64,000 nucleotides of DNA from Lepidostoma basale (GCA_022606425.2 JAHDVF020000223.1:1027501-1091500); one strand, 5' to 3'; positions 1 to 11,750 are shown, numbered from the stretch's first letter. Numbers and translations are program-made. The notes: a model not told the origin generated them from the letters alone.

Positions 1-111
1 CTGTGACATACATAGATAAGAATATAACATATGTGCAGTATTTGTGATAAATATGACGTTACGTGTCGTTATCGAAGACTTTGTATCTATTAATACCCAA
101 ACGTATATAAA

Positions 112-630
112 GCTAGAATGGCAGTGCACAATGGTGTTCTTCTACCGACCCTTATGTATGGAAGCGAAGCATGGAACTGGCAAATGAAAGATGAAAGTAG
201 AATAAATGCAGTAGAAATGAGATCTCTTAGACGAATGTGCGGATACTCTGTGTATGATAGTGTCGAATGAAAATATAAGAAGTGAATGCGGTGCGAATGA
301 TGGTGTCATGAACAAAATAATGAAAGGATCATTAAGATGGTTTGGACATATGGAAAAAATGAATGAAGAAAGAATGGTAAAAAAAATATATGTTAACGAT
401 GTAAATGGAACCAGAAATAGAGGAAGACCGAGGAAAACGTGGCACTATCAAATAAATCAAGTATTGAATGTCGGCCATGTGAGGAGTCAGAGAAATCGAC
501 GCGCGTGCATGACACGTTGTATGAATGTTGAGGAAGCGAGAGAAATATGTCAGGAAAGAAAAGTGTGGCAGTCCATTCTTTTTGCCTACCCCTTCGAGGA
601 GACGGCGTGATGGTTAGTTAGTTATACGAG
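112..630 (+). mobile_element. RTE-like LINE 3' fragment, TTAG-tailed family (best example)
   Basis: This is the commonest repeat of the window. The frame reads LMYGSEAWNWQMKDESR, MRSLRRMCGYSVYD, IMKGSLRWFGHMEKMN, RNRGRPRKTWHYQIN, RRACMTRCMNVEEAREIC and SILFAYPFEETA, then GGCGTGATGG and TTAG repeats. This is the C-terminal tail of RTE/R1-type reverse transcriptases (after the thumb), with no catalytic motif. A frameshift near 265 breaks the frame. Members share the same 3' end and differ in 5' truncation, as expected of target-primed reverse transcription. About 35 copies occur here, on both strands. Confidence 0.85.
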
Positions 631-1005
631 CTCGTATAAAGCATTGGTTAAATTATTAAACAAGTATTGCATTTTAAACGGTACGTTACTAATTACAGTG
701 AGAATGTACTATTTAAAAATACGCTGATTTCTAAAAGCTATGATCCCCTCTGCACCGAGGGTAGATTTGTATGCCCGTCTGGTGCAAGTACTCGGTAGAC
801 AATGACGCTCGATATTCTCGAGAGGAAGTGCGGTGGGGGAAGGGGGAAGAGAAAATGGCGGGCGTGTTCTAAGCCCTGGGGCATTGCACACAGATGCATC
901 TCGAATTATACCAAGATGTCACAGAACAGCTGTACTGAAAGTTCACTCGCACGGAACAGGTGAAAATGGGGCAGATTCCTTAAAATGGTAAAGATCCGGG
1001 CCTAA

Positions 1006-1310
1006 CTAACGAAATAAATAACCATCACGCCGTTTCTCCGGAGAGGTAGAGAGAGAAGATGGACCATCACACTGTGCCACAATCATGTACGCTCATACAT
1101 CGCGTAACATGTCCGCTCGTCGATTTCTCCAACTTCGAATGTGGTCGCCTTTTAATAAGCGATTAATTCGGTCATGCCACGTTTTTCTCGGCTGACCTCG
1201 GCTTCTTTTTTCATTCACATTGCTTCTACACACCATTTTAATCATTCTTCTCTCATCCATTCATTCGATATGTACAATCCATCTTAGTAAAATATTTTTA
1301 ACTTTGCTTC
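1006..1310 (-). mobile_element. TTAG-tailed LINE fragment
   Basis: Begins TAACTAACG... CATCACGCCGTTTCTCCGG, the reversed 3' end of the 112..630 family, and fades after the Arg-rich RPRKTW-equivalent region. Confidence 0.75.
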
Positions 1311-1474
1311 AGACTCAATCATACTCGTACATATTTTTTCAATTGTAACGGTAAACTGCATGCTAATTTTTTTTTAAATCAACGTGTTACTCAAGAATTT
1401 TACGAAAGTTTTCTGAAGAATTGAAGCTTGAGTACAAGGATGGCATACCTGATTGATAAATAAAGAGTCTTAAT

Positions 1475-1958
1475 GATGGCGCTAGTGTAGATTGAACTAA
1501 AAAAATGTGAAGTGTTTCGGCGGTCTCCTCGGAGATCGACGTCTTTTATATTAATGAAGGTACGTTCAGGGGACAAATACTCTTGACTTTAGAAAGTATC
1601 TTGTCTTCCTAATGTCGAACCATCTCTAATGTGTTTCTGGTACTTTGTTGTATTTTTATAATATTATACCTGTACTTAATAGATGCCTTAAACATTTTCC
1701 TGTTTGTAATGTCTTTTGAGTTAATAAACTGATTTGATTTGATTTGAACATGGTGGCATATATATATCTTCCAAAAATTTGTCAGACGTGATGGTCGTAA
1801 GAAGGGCGGAATGGGGAATGTTGTTAACATAAAGCGATCGCTTAACCCAACCAATGATATAGCATAAGTCCTGTAAGCGCCTCGACCACCATATTCTGTT
1901 TCCAAAATAAAAAAAACAATTTACATTTTCGTCTCTATTGAGATACAATTAATCCTTA
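1475..1958 (+). repeat. unclassified repeat interrupted by a LINE tail (copy 1)
   Basis: GATGGCGCTAGTGTAGATTG to ATTGAGATACAATTAATCC matches 8965..9219 except for an insert at about 1516..1746. The unit contains GAAGGGCGGAATGGGGAATG and GCGATCGCTTAACCCAACC. Confidence 0.75.
1516..1746 (+). mobile_element. LINE 3' end with GATTT tail, inserted in a repeat
   Basis: Begins TTCGGCGGTCTCCTCGGAG and ends TTAATAAACTGATTTGATTTGATTTG. The same 3' end appears at 25738..25900 (-), 49905..50290 (-) and 50330..50490 (+). Confidence 0.7.
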
Positions 1959-1979
1959 AAGAGTAAGTGTCAAGACGCA

Positions 1980-2105
1980 CTTTGTCTCGGCTGCGGTGCA
2001 CTATCTCCAAATGGGGCCCGTGCGCCCCCCCGCGAGAAGACTCCCCGCCCCGGGGCTGCAGTCGCTGACCTCGGGGCTCACCTCCCCGGATCCCGTCCAG
2101 CCAAC
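1980..2105. other. GC-rich block
   Basis: Strongly GC-rich (CCCGTGCGCCCCCCCGCGAG, CCCGCCCCGGGGCTGCAG) in AT-rich surroundings. No frame or repeat recognised. Lies in presumed Abl intron 1. Confidence 0.4.
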
Positions 2106-2815
2106 ATAAATAACGAAATTTGGTTTCGTCTCGTACAAAGTAATATCCATGAAATGAGCTAACCGCAATGTTTATGTATTTCTATTGTGTCAGAGCGCTG
2201 TGATCTTCTCCGCCATCCCCTATACCGGGAGTCGGTGGTATCCATAGCGAGTGAAAAAAAAAATTAAACCGATCATAAAACTAATGTATTTTTAAATAGT
2301 CTCGGTTGTTTCGTAATAAAATTTAAATCAGAAATTGGTATTTTGTGTGAAGCCGCCTGCTTTCGTAATAATCGTAACATGTTTTACAGCCGAGCGCTCA
2401 CCGGCTCAGAAGTCGTGAATTTTTTTAATACACAATCTTGTAAAATGGTGTTAACCGTATGCAACAACCGATTAGGGTGGTGCAGTGGCTAGGACTAACA
2501 ATGCTGTTTAGTTTCGGATACTCGGGCATCCATAAACGGTTTCAAGACGCCGTTGGGAGGAAGCCAGCGCACCCGGATCGAATACGAGTACGCTTCTGTT
2601 ATCACATCGGGTCCAGCGTGCGAGCAATCTTACACTCGTCATAATGGTAGCAATTTTATCATCAATCTCAAGCGTCACAACATTGTGACACGGTAAGATA
2701 AATCGCGAGGAACAAAGACATTAGGTCGCGGCTCGGTATCTCTTGCGTCGTTAGCAAGGATTATGAACCTTATAATAATTTAGGAGAAAATGTCCGCAGA
2801 GAAAGAAAACATATA

Positions 2816-3218
2816 GGGTGTGTTACAATACATATTCAAAATGAAAAAAAAAACACATTAAAATAATGTTAATGTCTATGATATTGACTTTATTGGCTCG
2901 AATGAAGCGCAATCGTGAAATCCAATTTTCGACAATTGTCGTCTTTGTGGATGCGTATTATCCACTAGAGTGTAAGTGGTGCGAAAACGATCCATGGTCT
3001 TCCGAATAACTTGCTCGGATGGACGATTACACGATAAGTTTGGCGAACCGAACAACGATTTTCAAAATAAATTTGCACAATTTGCGAGCGCTGTTCAGTC
3101 TATTCATGGTGAAATAGCAAAACGTACTGACTACAAATCAACTGTCAACTGTCAAATTGACAGTCTGTAGAAACAATGTTGCCAGTTTAAAAATCAAACC
3201 TTTAAAAAAAAAACACCC
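2816..3218 (-). mobile_element. Tc1/mariner deletion derivative, copy A
   Basis: TA-flanked ends GGGTGTGTTAC... and AAAAAAACACCC. The minus strand carries the same shortened transposase as copies at 31264 and 33155 (KIWNSK-type decay; HPQRRQLSKI junction seen as CGTCTTTGTGGATGCG reversed). Confidence 0.8.
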
Positions 3219-3477
3219 TACACAAAGTCTAGGCGTTAATATATATATTTTTTTAATGAACGCCAACTCGTATACGAAGGGAAAAAGCGGAATTTTGCAT
3301 AAATGAGGAAATATAAAGTATTGCAGACAAAGAAATTTGAAATACCCCACGAGTCTGTTCGTTTTAATTGGAAAGCAAAATGAGTTAGCGCAAGATTCTA
3401 GAATAGAGAATGAAAAAACTATTATATCAAAGACTTTGCATTTCAGAAACAGAAATATAGTAAATTGGAGAGTGCTC

Positions 3478-3545
3478 ATTGGATCAGGAAAAACATCCAT
3501 TATATCTGCCTACCCTTTCGGGGAAACGGCGTGATTGTTTGTTGT
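3478..3545 (+). mobile_element. TTAG-tailed LINE, last 60 bases
   Basis: ATATCTGCCTACCCTTTCGGGGAAACGGCGTGAT matches only the extreme 3' end; upstream sequence to 3380 is strongly diverged. Confidence 0.55.
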
Positions 3546-3559
3546 TGTTGTTGTTCTTC

Positions 3560-4200
3560 TTCTTCTTCTTCTTCTTCCTCATTGTAGACCTATGTGGTCT
3601 GTTCTCCAGAGTGTTGCTCTTCCTGTGAGGTAAATTCCCAGCTGTCCTTCCATATTTTAGGAGGTCTTCCACGAGGACGAGTCCCATGAGGCTGATTATG
3701 CAATATAGGGGAGTCTGGTGGTGTCCATTATTTGAACATGACCGTACCAGTCCCTTTTTTGCTGTCTGCTCCATCTTATAATATCCTCAACCTCACATAC
3801 CTCTCTTATTCTGGTGTTTTTCACGCGATCTCTCAGTGTCTTGCCTGCTATCAGTGGCGGTACTCCCATAGAAGCTCAGAAGCCCGGCTTGCGTAAGAAA
3901 TTTTGAATCAAAACCTCTTCTGGCTTACAGAGGTTCAGCTCTTGTGACTATTCCTCTTACGTCTGATGGGAACATTGTTGGAAGGTGATTTGGTGGGTTG
4001 TTAGTTTGTGCGGGGGCAGGATTACTTAGATTTGGGGGTTTTGATTCATAATTTCTTACGCAAGCCGGGCTTCTGGGCTTCTATGGGAGTACCGCCACTG
4101 CCTGCTATCGTCCTCAATGTCTTCATTTCGGAAGTCCTCAAAACTTGTTTGGTCCTTAGTGTGTCTGCCTTTGCTTCGACGCCATGTTATTATTGGTTTG
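3560..4200 (-). pseudogene. decayed LINE reverse-transcriptase C-terminal segment, split by a hAT element
   Basis: On the minus strand EAKADTLRTKQVLRTSEMKT lies at 4109..4175 and TLRDRVKNTRIREVCEVED with IIRWSRQQKRDWYGHVQ follows after 3851; the hAT element 3852..4100 sits between. The 3' end has GGRPPKIW-like text and TTC/TTG repeats (GAA tail) at 3537..3580. Confidence 0.75.
3852..4100. mobile_element. 249-bp hAT MITE with 8-bp target duplication
   Basis: The 8-mer CCTGCTAT occurs at 3844..3851 and again at 4101..4108. Between them the element starts CAGTGGCGGTACTCCCATAG and ends with its exact inverse. The inverted repeats run about 60 bp with few mismatches. CAGTGG ends and an 8-bp duplication define hAT. 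It has no coding capacity. Confidence 0.93.
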
Positions 4201-4279
4201 TTGTCGTTAATTTAACTAAAACGATTGTGAATTGATGATTGATTGAATTGAAATCATCCGATCGGCAAATAGATCGATC

Positions 4280-4540
4280 GCCTATGTCCAGATAGTATCG
4301 GCAAACGATTCGAACCGAACGCCTCCCGTCCGGACCCGGCGTCCGCTCGCCTCCCAATTAGCCGCGGCGGAAGGCAGATCAGGGGAGCACCGATCGCTGG
4401 CTGATAAATACGTCAACATCCGATACGAGCCGCGCCCCCGCCACCGCTCCCCGCGCCGCGCAGCGAGACCAAGACATCGCGCCCATACTCGACTATTACG
4501 AATTATGCGCTTCAACGAAGGAACGCGTTTCAAAGGGTAC
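4280..4540. other. GC-rich block
   Basis: CpG-rich stretch with CCGGACCCGGCGTCCGCTCG and CCACCGCTCCCCGCGCCGCG. Open frames on the minus strand look compositional. Candidate regulatory DNA only. Confidence 0.35.
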
Positions 4541-4714
4541 AAGGAATGACTTCATTCAAAAGAACGTTTCTCGGTAACATTAAATTTGATGTATATACAT
4601 TTAACATATGAGCTTTGAAACATTTTTATGACTCGTATAATACACCAAACAATAATACTAGAAAACCGACGCTTTCATCAATATTAACATACATACTCAA
4701 TATAGACGAATCGT

Positions 4715-4865
4715 GGCGAGTGTGATCTCAGTCTTTGGTCTGGTGTAGATTTTACGTGACAATAAAAATGGCGATAGATTAGCTACCTATCACATGTCAT
4801 GAGAATCAATATGATAGCTATTCCGTTTACATCGATTTGGCTCGCGCTGTAATGATGTAGAGAGC
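4715..4865 (+). mobile_element. tRNA-derived SINE, head missing
   Basis: Starts AGTCTTTGGTCTGGTGTAG and ends GCTGTAATGATGTAGAGAG; the tRNA-like head is absent. Confidence 0.7.
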
Positions 4866-5019
4866 TTTTCAACTAGAAAATAATAATATATAATAATAAT
4901 ATGCATCGCTATATTTTGATAATAAAAAAAACACTCGTATTTCAGTTGCATAAAATTTCGTGAACGCGACATGTTTCGCCTTGCGAGGGCATTATGATTG
5001 AATAAGAAATATTGGTGAG

Positions 5020-5340
5020 ATTCTGTAAGTCTCAACGCCTATGGTGGGTTGGCCATGTAGAAAGAGTGCCAGAGGACAGACATCGAAGATTACGTCCAGG
5101 TGGGTAACGGTAGGACATAGGGGATTCTCACCGCTTACCCGAAGTTGATACAGGCGAACGGCAGACCAAGAATAAGATGGGCAGACTGCGTGATAGAGGA
5201 CTGGAGGAAACTAGAAAGACCCGGGGAATGGAAACGGATGGTCAGGGATAGGAACCAATGAAGGACTGTTATGGAGGAGGCCAAATTACTCTAGAATGTA
5301 GCGCCGAGAAAAAGGGGACTATCAAATGTCAACAGAACTT
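5020..5340 (+). mobile_element. LINE 3' fragment, family with ATGA tail
   Basis: Shares CTGTAAGTCTCAACGCCTA, TGGCCATGT and GAATGGAAACGGATGGTC-like text with 29405..29710. The frame gives RWVGHVERVPEDRH and RPRIRWADCVIEDW, a reverse-transcriptase C-terminal tail. Confidence 0.75.
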
Positions 5341-5748
5341 AGCCGAGTAGCGCGACACTCCAAATGTTTCGAAATTTTATTTGTTCATTATAGTAGAATA
5401 TAAAGCGACCCCAAGTAGGGGAAGGGGGGGCTAGTTGTTACAAAAAAATTAAAAGTTGAATATCTGATAACTGTTTATTTTGAGAGACATCATATTGATT
5501 ATATCTTAAAGTACGTGTATTAAAATATAATAAAACAATTTACATGTGTTCATAGAAAGTCCACAAAAATAATTATAGAATTTATAAAAAAAAAATCAAA
5601 GTGTAACAATGTGCCCCACGGGGGGGCAAGTTGTTACAGGGTGGGGGCACGTTGTTACGAACTAAAACAAAAATCAAACATGTATGTAATTGTTAACAAT
5701 AATATGTCAAATATATATAATAACATGTAAAATGTAATTTTTTAATAT

Positions 5749-5950
5749 TTAATCGCTTAAATCTATGTCCGAATCACAATTTTGGCATCTAAAATTAACT
5801 TTATCGCAATGAATGCAGGAAATGTGAGCCCATTTATTGCATGCGGTGCAATGAATCCATTCCCGTCCAGGTTTAGAGCAATCAAAACTCTCCGTACATT
5901 CCAAACACAGACATTCTTCATGTTCCGAGTCGGAAGAAGAATCCAGTACT
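5749..5950 (-). pseudogene. pogo transposase C-terminal zinc-finger (PHD-like) tail
   Basis: The minus strand reads SSSDSEHEECLCLECTESF, then GREWIHCTACNKWAHISC, IHCDKV and FRCQNCDSDIDLSD with a stop at 5751..5749. The Cys/His spacing with a central KWAH resembles the PHD-like tail of many arthropod tigger/jerky transposases. Confidence 0.75.
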
Positions 5951-6284
5951 TGCTTCTACTTCAGTTTCTTCTACTGTTTTTTTTTTTAAATGCACACATC
6001 GAAATGTTTTTTGTAATTGATTAAGCGGCCTGTTTTTGTTTTCTCGAGCTCTCTTCCAGTTCGATTTGGTTCTCAACCGGAGTGTCAGTCAATATTGCTG
6101 ATTAAATTTTTCTTCTGGAATAATTAACCCCCTTTCTTGGTTCAGATTTAGGATATGGCCTTATTTGTTCAGGCGTGGTATGCTGTATTTTATTGATGCC
6201 ACTTGTTGATGGCTGCGGTTCCGTGAAAATAGATAATTTCTTTTCTTGATTTTAAGGTAGAGCTTCACAACTGAAGGTTGCAGG

Positions 6285-6491
6285 TTATAAAGGAGAAGAT
6301 GAATGTGGTTCATTGACCATAGAAACGGTTTCTGCCATGGTTTCGTTGGTATTATCTATTGATACACTTTCAGTGCTAACGTTCTCAGGCATTGGACGAT
6401 CGGTAATTTCGGAAGGCTCGAAGTCTTCCTCTGAAAAGATATCTCGATTATATGGCCATATAGTATCTATATAAATATAATGTAAGCTCAT
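6285..6491 (-). pseudogene. pogo transposase linker after the deleted DDE core
   Basis: TIWPYNRDIFSEEDFEPSEI and TDRPMPENVS match the GIxPFNPDIF...DFxPS...TDRP segment that follows the DDE domain in pogo-type transposases. The frame starts directly after the helix-turn-helix piece, showing a deletion of the catalytic part and a frame change. Confidence 0.75.
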
Positions 6492-6700
6492 TTTCCTGAT
6501 CGACCGAAAATATATTCCGAGGCTTGTTGTAGCCCACTAAGTTAGATGTGGTTGGACCATTCTCTTGACGTATTACGTAACGATGTAATGTCATAAAATT
6601 TACTTTGTATGCTTTGGCAGCTCTTCGAATAGATATATTTTTCTGTTACTTCTTTAGCTGCTCTTTTGTAGGTCTCCTCGGAAATTTTACCCCAATAGTT
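6482..6700 (-). pseudogene. pogo transposase N-terminal helix-turn-helix
   Basis: With one frameshift the minus strand reads WGKISEETYKRAAKEVTEK, then RRAAKAYKVNFMTLHRYVI, LVGYNKPRNIFSVDQENEL: a psq-type helix-turn-helix and the start of the next DNA-binding segment. Confidence 0.75.
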
Positions 6701-7229
6701 TTTTTTTATATGTCCGTACCATTGTTATATAAAATCTAGAACAATAATAATAAATAGTTTAATAATTTTATATAAATATGCTATTTGAAGTTAAAGGGAA
6801 ACGTAGTGGGGCTAGTTGTTACAGTAACAACTTGCCCCCCCATCGTTGTAACAACTAGCCCCCCTGACCCAAAATGAAAACAAATTGCTATAACATTAAC
6901 ACGGAAAGTGTTATTATTTCGATATATTATCTTAATGTAAGCAGAGACATGTAGAGTTTTACCAATTTACTTAGAATCAACTTACCTCTTATAGTTAGTG
7001 AACAATTAAACTTCAAAATCAGCCAACGAAAGTTACTTTCAGATACGAAATGCACTATAATCGAGTTTATTTGGATTACGCACGACTGGCAAGAGCGAAG
7101 TTCCGTCGAGCACCGCGGATACGATACTTGGACATACTATGTGACACATAAGCCACAGAACCTAGTAGTGGGGGAGTTATTTAGAATGTAACAACTTGCC
7201 CCTGTAACAACTAGCCCCCCCTTCCCCTA

Positions 7230-8460
7230 AATTATAAATAATAGTAGATAAATGTTTCAATGTTAATATTTTAAAATAAGTGGTGTGTGCTAATACTGCA
7301 TAAAACATTTGCAAGAAATTCAAAAAAATAAATAAAATAAAACTCAATTAAATTTTTAAACAATAAATTTTAAATCCATTCAAATAGAAGGAGGTATATA
7401 ATAAAAACTTCCCTTAAGTGGTTTCGCTGCGGTTATTTCAAACGGATGTAATTTTCTTTAACAATGAAAAAAGCATTTCAAATATTAGTACATATTAGTA
7501 ACATGGAGTGATATACTGAAGATCCGAACACCCGGAGAAAGGCGAAATACAACGTCTCAAGTGGCAATAAAACATCTCGTTAACACGGCCCGAGTGCAAC
7601 ACAAGGTGATCCCTCGTGGCGGACCGTCTGGGCGGGGACTGTTAACTTAGACTCATCTCCGATAGTGCAAAAGACACCAAATTTGAAACAATGTAGCGTA
7701 GTATCCCGATCAATGCCACCTGAAAGTATTTACCAGACCGTAAGCACCATAGACAATATTTGCGACATGGAGATTTATGGGGCCGTATGTAGTATTGAAA
7801 TCCGTAAAGTTACTGGTCTCGTACCGTGAACTCATTTTATTTCGATTATAAATGTAAAATACGACAGCGATTGTATTATTATTTTTTGTATACGTGTTAC
7901 AAACATTTAAATATAATACATTTGTGTTTCCGCAGTGCTGGTATATTAATTTGGCTGCCTAACTAATCTACACTGAAAATTCTACATAATAATTTAAAAT
8001 AATGTGATGTAGAATCATCCCCGTTTGTAAAATACCAACAACATTACTAATTATGTTTTTTTAATTGTTTCGAAAAAGTCGCGATATATTTTTCAATTTT
8101 TTGACATTTGACAGCTGTCAGATCAAACCGGCCCCACATTTAATTCAACATTTCAACTTGGTAAACAGAGGTTTCGAGACGGAATTGAAGCATTAAGTAT
8201 CCCGATGCAGCACGGCAAATAACGATGCTAAGATATATTTTCTATGGAAATTGTACGAAGTTACTTAGCCATAAAACTGCGCCAAGTGCAAATCACATAT
8301 GTCAGATTTATTTTCTATTGTTCTCACCCCGTGTCGAAGATGGGCGAAGGTGAGCTAAAATAGCGTGCTGAGTCGATAATACGGATAATACGAAGGCACG
8401 AATCTAATTTACGAGCCTCTGCACGGAAATCATACTAAAATTTTGAAAAAAGATTTTTTA
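7230..8460. other. AT-rich stretch without recognised features
   Basis: No frame above about 60 codons and no repeat from elsewhere in the window. Presumed intronic. Confidence 0.5.
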
Positions 8461-8528
8461 CTGGCGGTAAATATAGCGTTTAACTTTATTTTACTTACAA
8501 CCGCACATAACTCAGCGTGAAGTGATCG

Positions 8529-8592
8529 GGTCTGTGTCTGTGTGCATATGTGTGTGTGTGTGTGTATGTGTATGTGTGTGTGTGTGTGTGTT
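8529..8592 (+). repeat. TG microsatellite
   Basis: Alternating TG with occasional CA/TA changes; it produces low-complexity frames on both strands that are not genes. Confidence 0.95.
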
Positions 8593-8619
8593 AGAGCGCC
8601 TGTGTAGACCTGTTGCAGC

Positions 8620-8730
8620 CAACGTCATTATTGATCCAGACTGCCGCTGGCCGGCGGCGCATCCCTTCCACCGCGCCGGGCGGGCGGACGCGCCACGGAG
8701 GCGATCGCTGATGTTCCGATCAAACAATTA
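8620..8730. other. GC-rich block
   Basis: GCCGGCGGCGCATCCCTTCC and CCGGGCGGGCGGACGCGCC next to the TG microsatellite. Confidence 0.35.
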
Positions 8731-8964
8731 ACGATCCTCATCTGGATATCCAGCTCACCGCTCTAATTAAACAATCACTCTAACAAGTTAGAAACAATCG
8801 GTAGATTAAGGTATTATAAAGAATGTTACCAATATTTGCAGACAAATACTGGATTTTACCCATTGTGGGTTAATTGGAGAAGTATTCTCCTGGCGTTGTC
8901 TAGCAAATGTAGCCTTTCACATTGCATTAAAGATTTTCTGCTTAATGCTTACACCTATTCTTAA

Positions 8965-9219
8965 TAGATGGCGCTAGTGTAGATTGAACTAGTAACATTT
9001 GAAGTGTGGTGCAACTTAGTTGCATATATACAACTTCCAAAAATTTGTCAGACGTGGTGTGTTCGTAAGAAGGGCGGAATGGGGAATGTTGTTAACATAA
9101 AGCGATCGCTTAACCCAACCAATGACAGCTCATAAGTCCTGTAAACGCCTCGACCACCATATTCTGTTTCCAAAAAACAATTTACATCTTCGTCTCTATT
9201 GAGATACAATTAATCCTTA
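8965..9219 (+). repeat. unclassified repeat, uninterrupted copy 2
   Basis: About 250 bp nearly identical to the split copy at 1475..1958; it acts as the empty-site reference. Confidence 0.75.
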
Positions 9220-10859
9220 GGGTATTATAAGTTATTTGGAATCTTGGGAAAATCGTCTTTCTGAACCGACGTTTTGGAGATCTCCGATATATACAGAAAT
9301 TATGCGAAAATATGTATGTCGTGTGCAACAATATAAACTAGACAAAGGTGAAATAAATTTCGACGAATAAGTACCTTCCCGCGAATTCCATAGGGGTAAT
9401 ATTGATTTGTTTGCAAATGTTGTTTTTTAAACGTGTTGTTGAAACGGGGCAGGGCGAAAATGAGGAAACCTGATGAACTTTCGCGAACTTCGCCGAAAAA
9501 AGTGTATAGGTCACATTATGCGTCATTACCGGTTTTAAATAAACGTCTTGAAATAATATGAGAGACAGACGGGCGGAGGGTGGGGGTGACAGAATAAAAG
9601 CTTTTTCCAACAAATAGTGGAAAGGTCAACTTTTCCTGTGGGGTGACTGGGGCGACGGGGGAGGGTGGCCACCAATAATAGATGGGAAGGCAACAGTGGG
9701 TTGTCAGTTCCTCGAAGACGCCGAAATAATATTCAAAAGTTCAGGCTATATCAGAAATCTACCATAGTTAAAGCCACAATGAAAAAATAATATATAGCTA
9801 TGGAAAATTGTTGGGAAAAGTTCATGTATAATTAAACTCAAAGTGCAAAAAATAAGATAGATTTTTCTTTAATGTATTTTTATGATTTTTTAAAGAATTA
9901 AAACACTGTTTTAATTCATAAAGAAATTCGTCATTAAGGAATATCACAGTGTTAACGCCTAAGTTTATCGAAAATATATATTTTAATAACGTGAGTTATA
10001 TTTGTATAGTCGTGATTACTAATATGAAATAAATACTTAATTCATTACTAATGTATATTTATAAAGAGAGAGCACGTTCAGTGCTTAAATTAATAAAATA
10101 CGCAAGACAATATGATTCAACGTGCAAAGTATTTATTATGTTTAACTCTTTCCCCGATACGACTGACATCCATAATCTCGAGTGTGTTTATTGATTCTTA
10201 GATAGTCGAGGGAGATACTGATATAATAAATTAAATAATAATTTAGTACGTAAGAAAAGATCGTTCTACAGTGACACATTCAAAAAGCGTAGACGAAAAA
10301 TGTGTCGCGTAGCAATGACTGAGAATAGAGTAACGTTTGCTGATTGGTCTAAGAGTTAAAAACAGATAATATTTAAAACGATAAATATCATTTTGTAAAG
10401 AGAGTGTGATTTACAGTAAATCTATTCACATTTTAATAAAATGTATTCATACATTTAAAAATCGCATAATTCACATTATATTTTCAAGATCATTGTTCCA
10501 GTTAAAAGCGCTTAGGTTCGTATGAAGTTACGAAATTGATGATTTTATGCGGTTACATTTAATCAGGACCACGTAATAAAAAAATAAAAATGATTTTTTC
10601 GCTTAAATCTATTATGGTCTGAAAATTTTGAACATTTCTTATCCACACGCAATGCTTTCGTAAAGCGCTTCTAACAATTGGATCACTCACGACGGCAAAG
10701 CAATGCACGATACTAAATCAATACACTAATTGCATTAGTAAATAAATTATGTCAGTAATATATTATATTATTTAAAAAAAATGTGGTGGAACGATCACAC
10801 ATTGCTTCGTAATACTGTCGGAAAACTGATTTAAGTTATCGGGAATATTAATAGCTTAT
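9220..10859. other. AT-rich stretch without recognised genes
   Basis: A 91-codon minus frame (9338..9613) has no domain. The rest is stop-rich AT DNA, presumed intronic. Confidence 0.5.
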
Positions 10860-11265
10860 CAAGAGAGGGGGGTTCGAATTGTCAGTAGGGTCGCGGCGAG
10901 TCACATCTTGCTGGAGGGTGTGATTCTATAAAATGCTGCGAAACGCCCAGTTGCATTTCACCGGCAACACTACTGACTAGTCCAACTCGTTAGCGTCCCT
11001 GTCGCGAACCCCGGGCAATGGGATCACACTCATAACCGTGTGATCACAGCAGATAACGAGGGGATGAAAGGCGAGTTTCTGGCGCCTCCAAACCAGATCA
11101 AACCAGCTAAGGGAAGGTAACCCCGACAGAAAAATCCACCAGAGAAGGCAACGGGAAACCACTCTGGTCACCTTTTCCCGGGAATCACTATGGCGAATAC
11201 CTTTGCTGTAGTGATCGCCAACGTTGGGGGGACCTGACATGGCACCAAAAGAAGAAGATCAAGAG
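10860..11265 (+). mobile_element. LINE 3' end with GAAGAA tail
   Basis: Ends GATCGCCAACGTTGGGGGG, ACCTGACATGGCACC and AAAAGAAGAAGA. The same end occurs reversed at 23705..23840. Upstream GC-richer text includes AACGGGAAACCACTCTGGTC. Confidence 0.65.
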
Positions 11266-11664
11266 AGGAATAAACCCACGTCCATTGTGGAATTTATCTC
11301 AACTTCGGCGGAAGGAGATTAAACAATCAAAAATAGCAGATGAGATGGAGACAACAATTCAAAATAGCCAATGCACGTCGTTATTAGAAAGTATCTAGTG
11401 TGTCTATACATCTTGTAAGGGAAGTGAAACAAGTTTTTTTTAAATCATTTACTGTTACCACGAAAATAGGTTACCTTTGAAAATCCTTTTCTTTGTACCA
11501 CGAAAAATCCATTCATGTAACCACGAATGATGACTTAAATGTATTGAAAGCAGTTTTACAATTTCTGATTAAGATTTACGAAATAATTTGAAATCACTTT
11601 TAATAACTATGGTAAGTTCTTTTACTATAACTATGTTAAAGCTTGAGCCCAGCGAAACTAAATA

Positions 11665-11750
11665 ATATTAATAAATTGTATAATTTATAAAGCGCCATTT
11701 TTATGAATTACTCATCTCAAGGGCGCTGTAGAAGATGCAAGAAGATGCAG
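11665..11750 (-). mobile_element. L2-like LINE 3' end fragment, old
   Basis: AAAGCGCCATTTTTATGAAT then CATCTCAAGGGCGCTG is a diverged reverse copy of the L2-like 3' hairpin region. Confidence 0.5.

Larger units (their letters stand above)
5418..7227 (-). mobile_element. 1.8-kb pogo-type element with perfect 24-bp inverted repeats, internally deleted
   Basis: 5418..5441 (GGGGAAGGGGGGGCTAG... GTTAC) is the exact inverse of 7204..7227, each flanked by a TA (5416..5417, 7228..7229), the duplication of Tc1/mariner/pogo elements. Sub-terminal copies of GGGGCAAGTTGTTAC lie at 5613..5660, 6815..6865 and 7187..7203. Coding remnants on the minus strand keep the N-terminal DNA-binding and the C-terminal parts of a transposase but lack the catalytic DDE core. 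It is therefore non-autonomous. Confidence 0.92.

Noticed and set aside
4282..4542. Arg-rich protein on the minus strand
   Set aside because: GC-rich block with overlapping frames and no start context, domain or splice support.
8512..8731. Open frames on both strands across the TG microsatellite
   Set aside because: Pure dinucleotide repeat and GC-rich composition create them; the residues are low-complexity.
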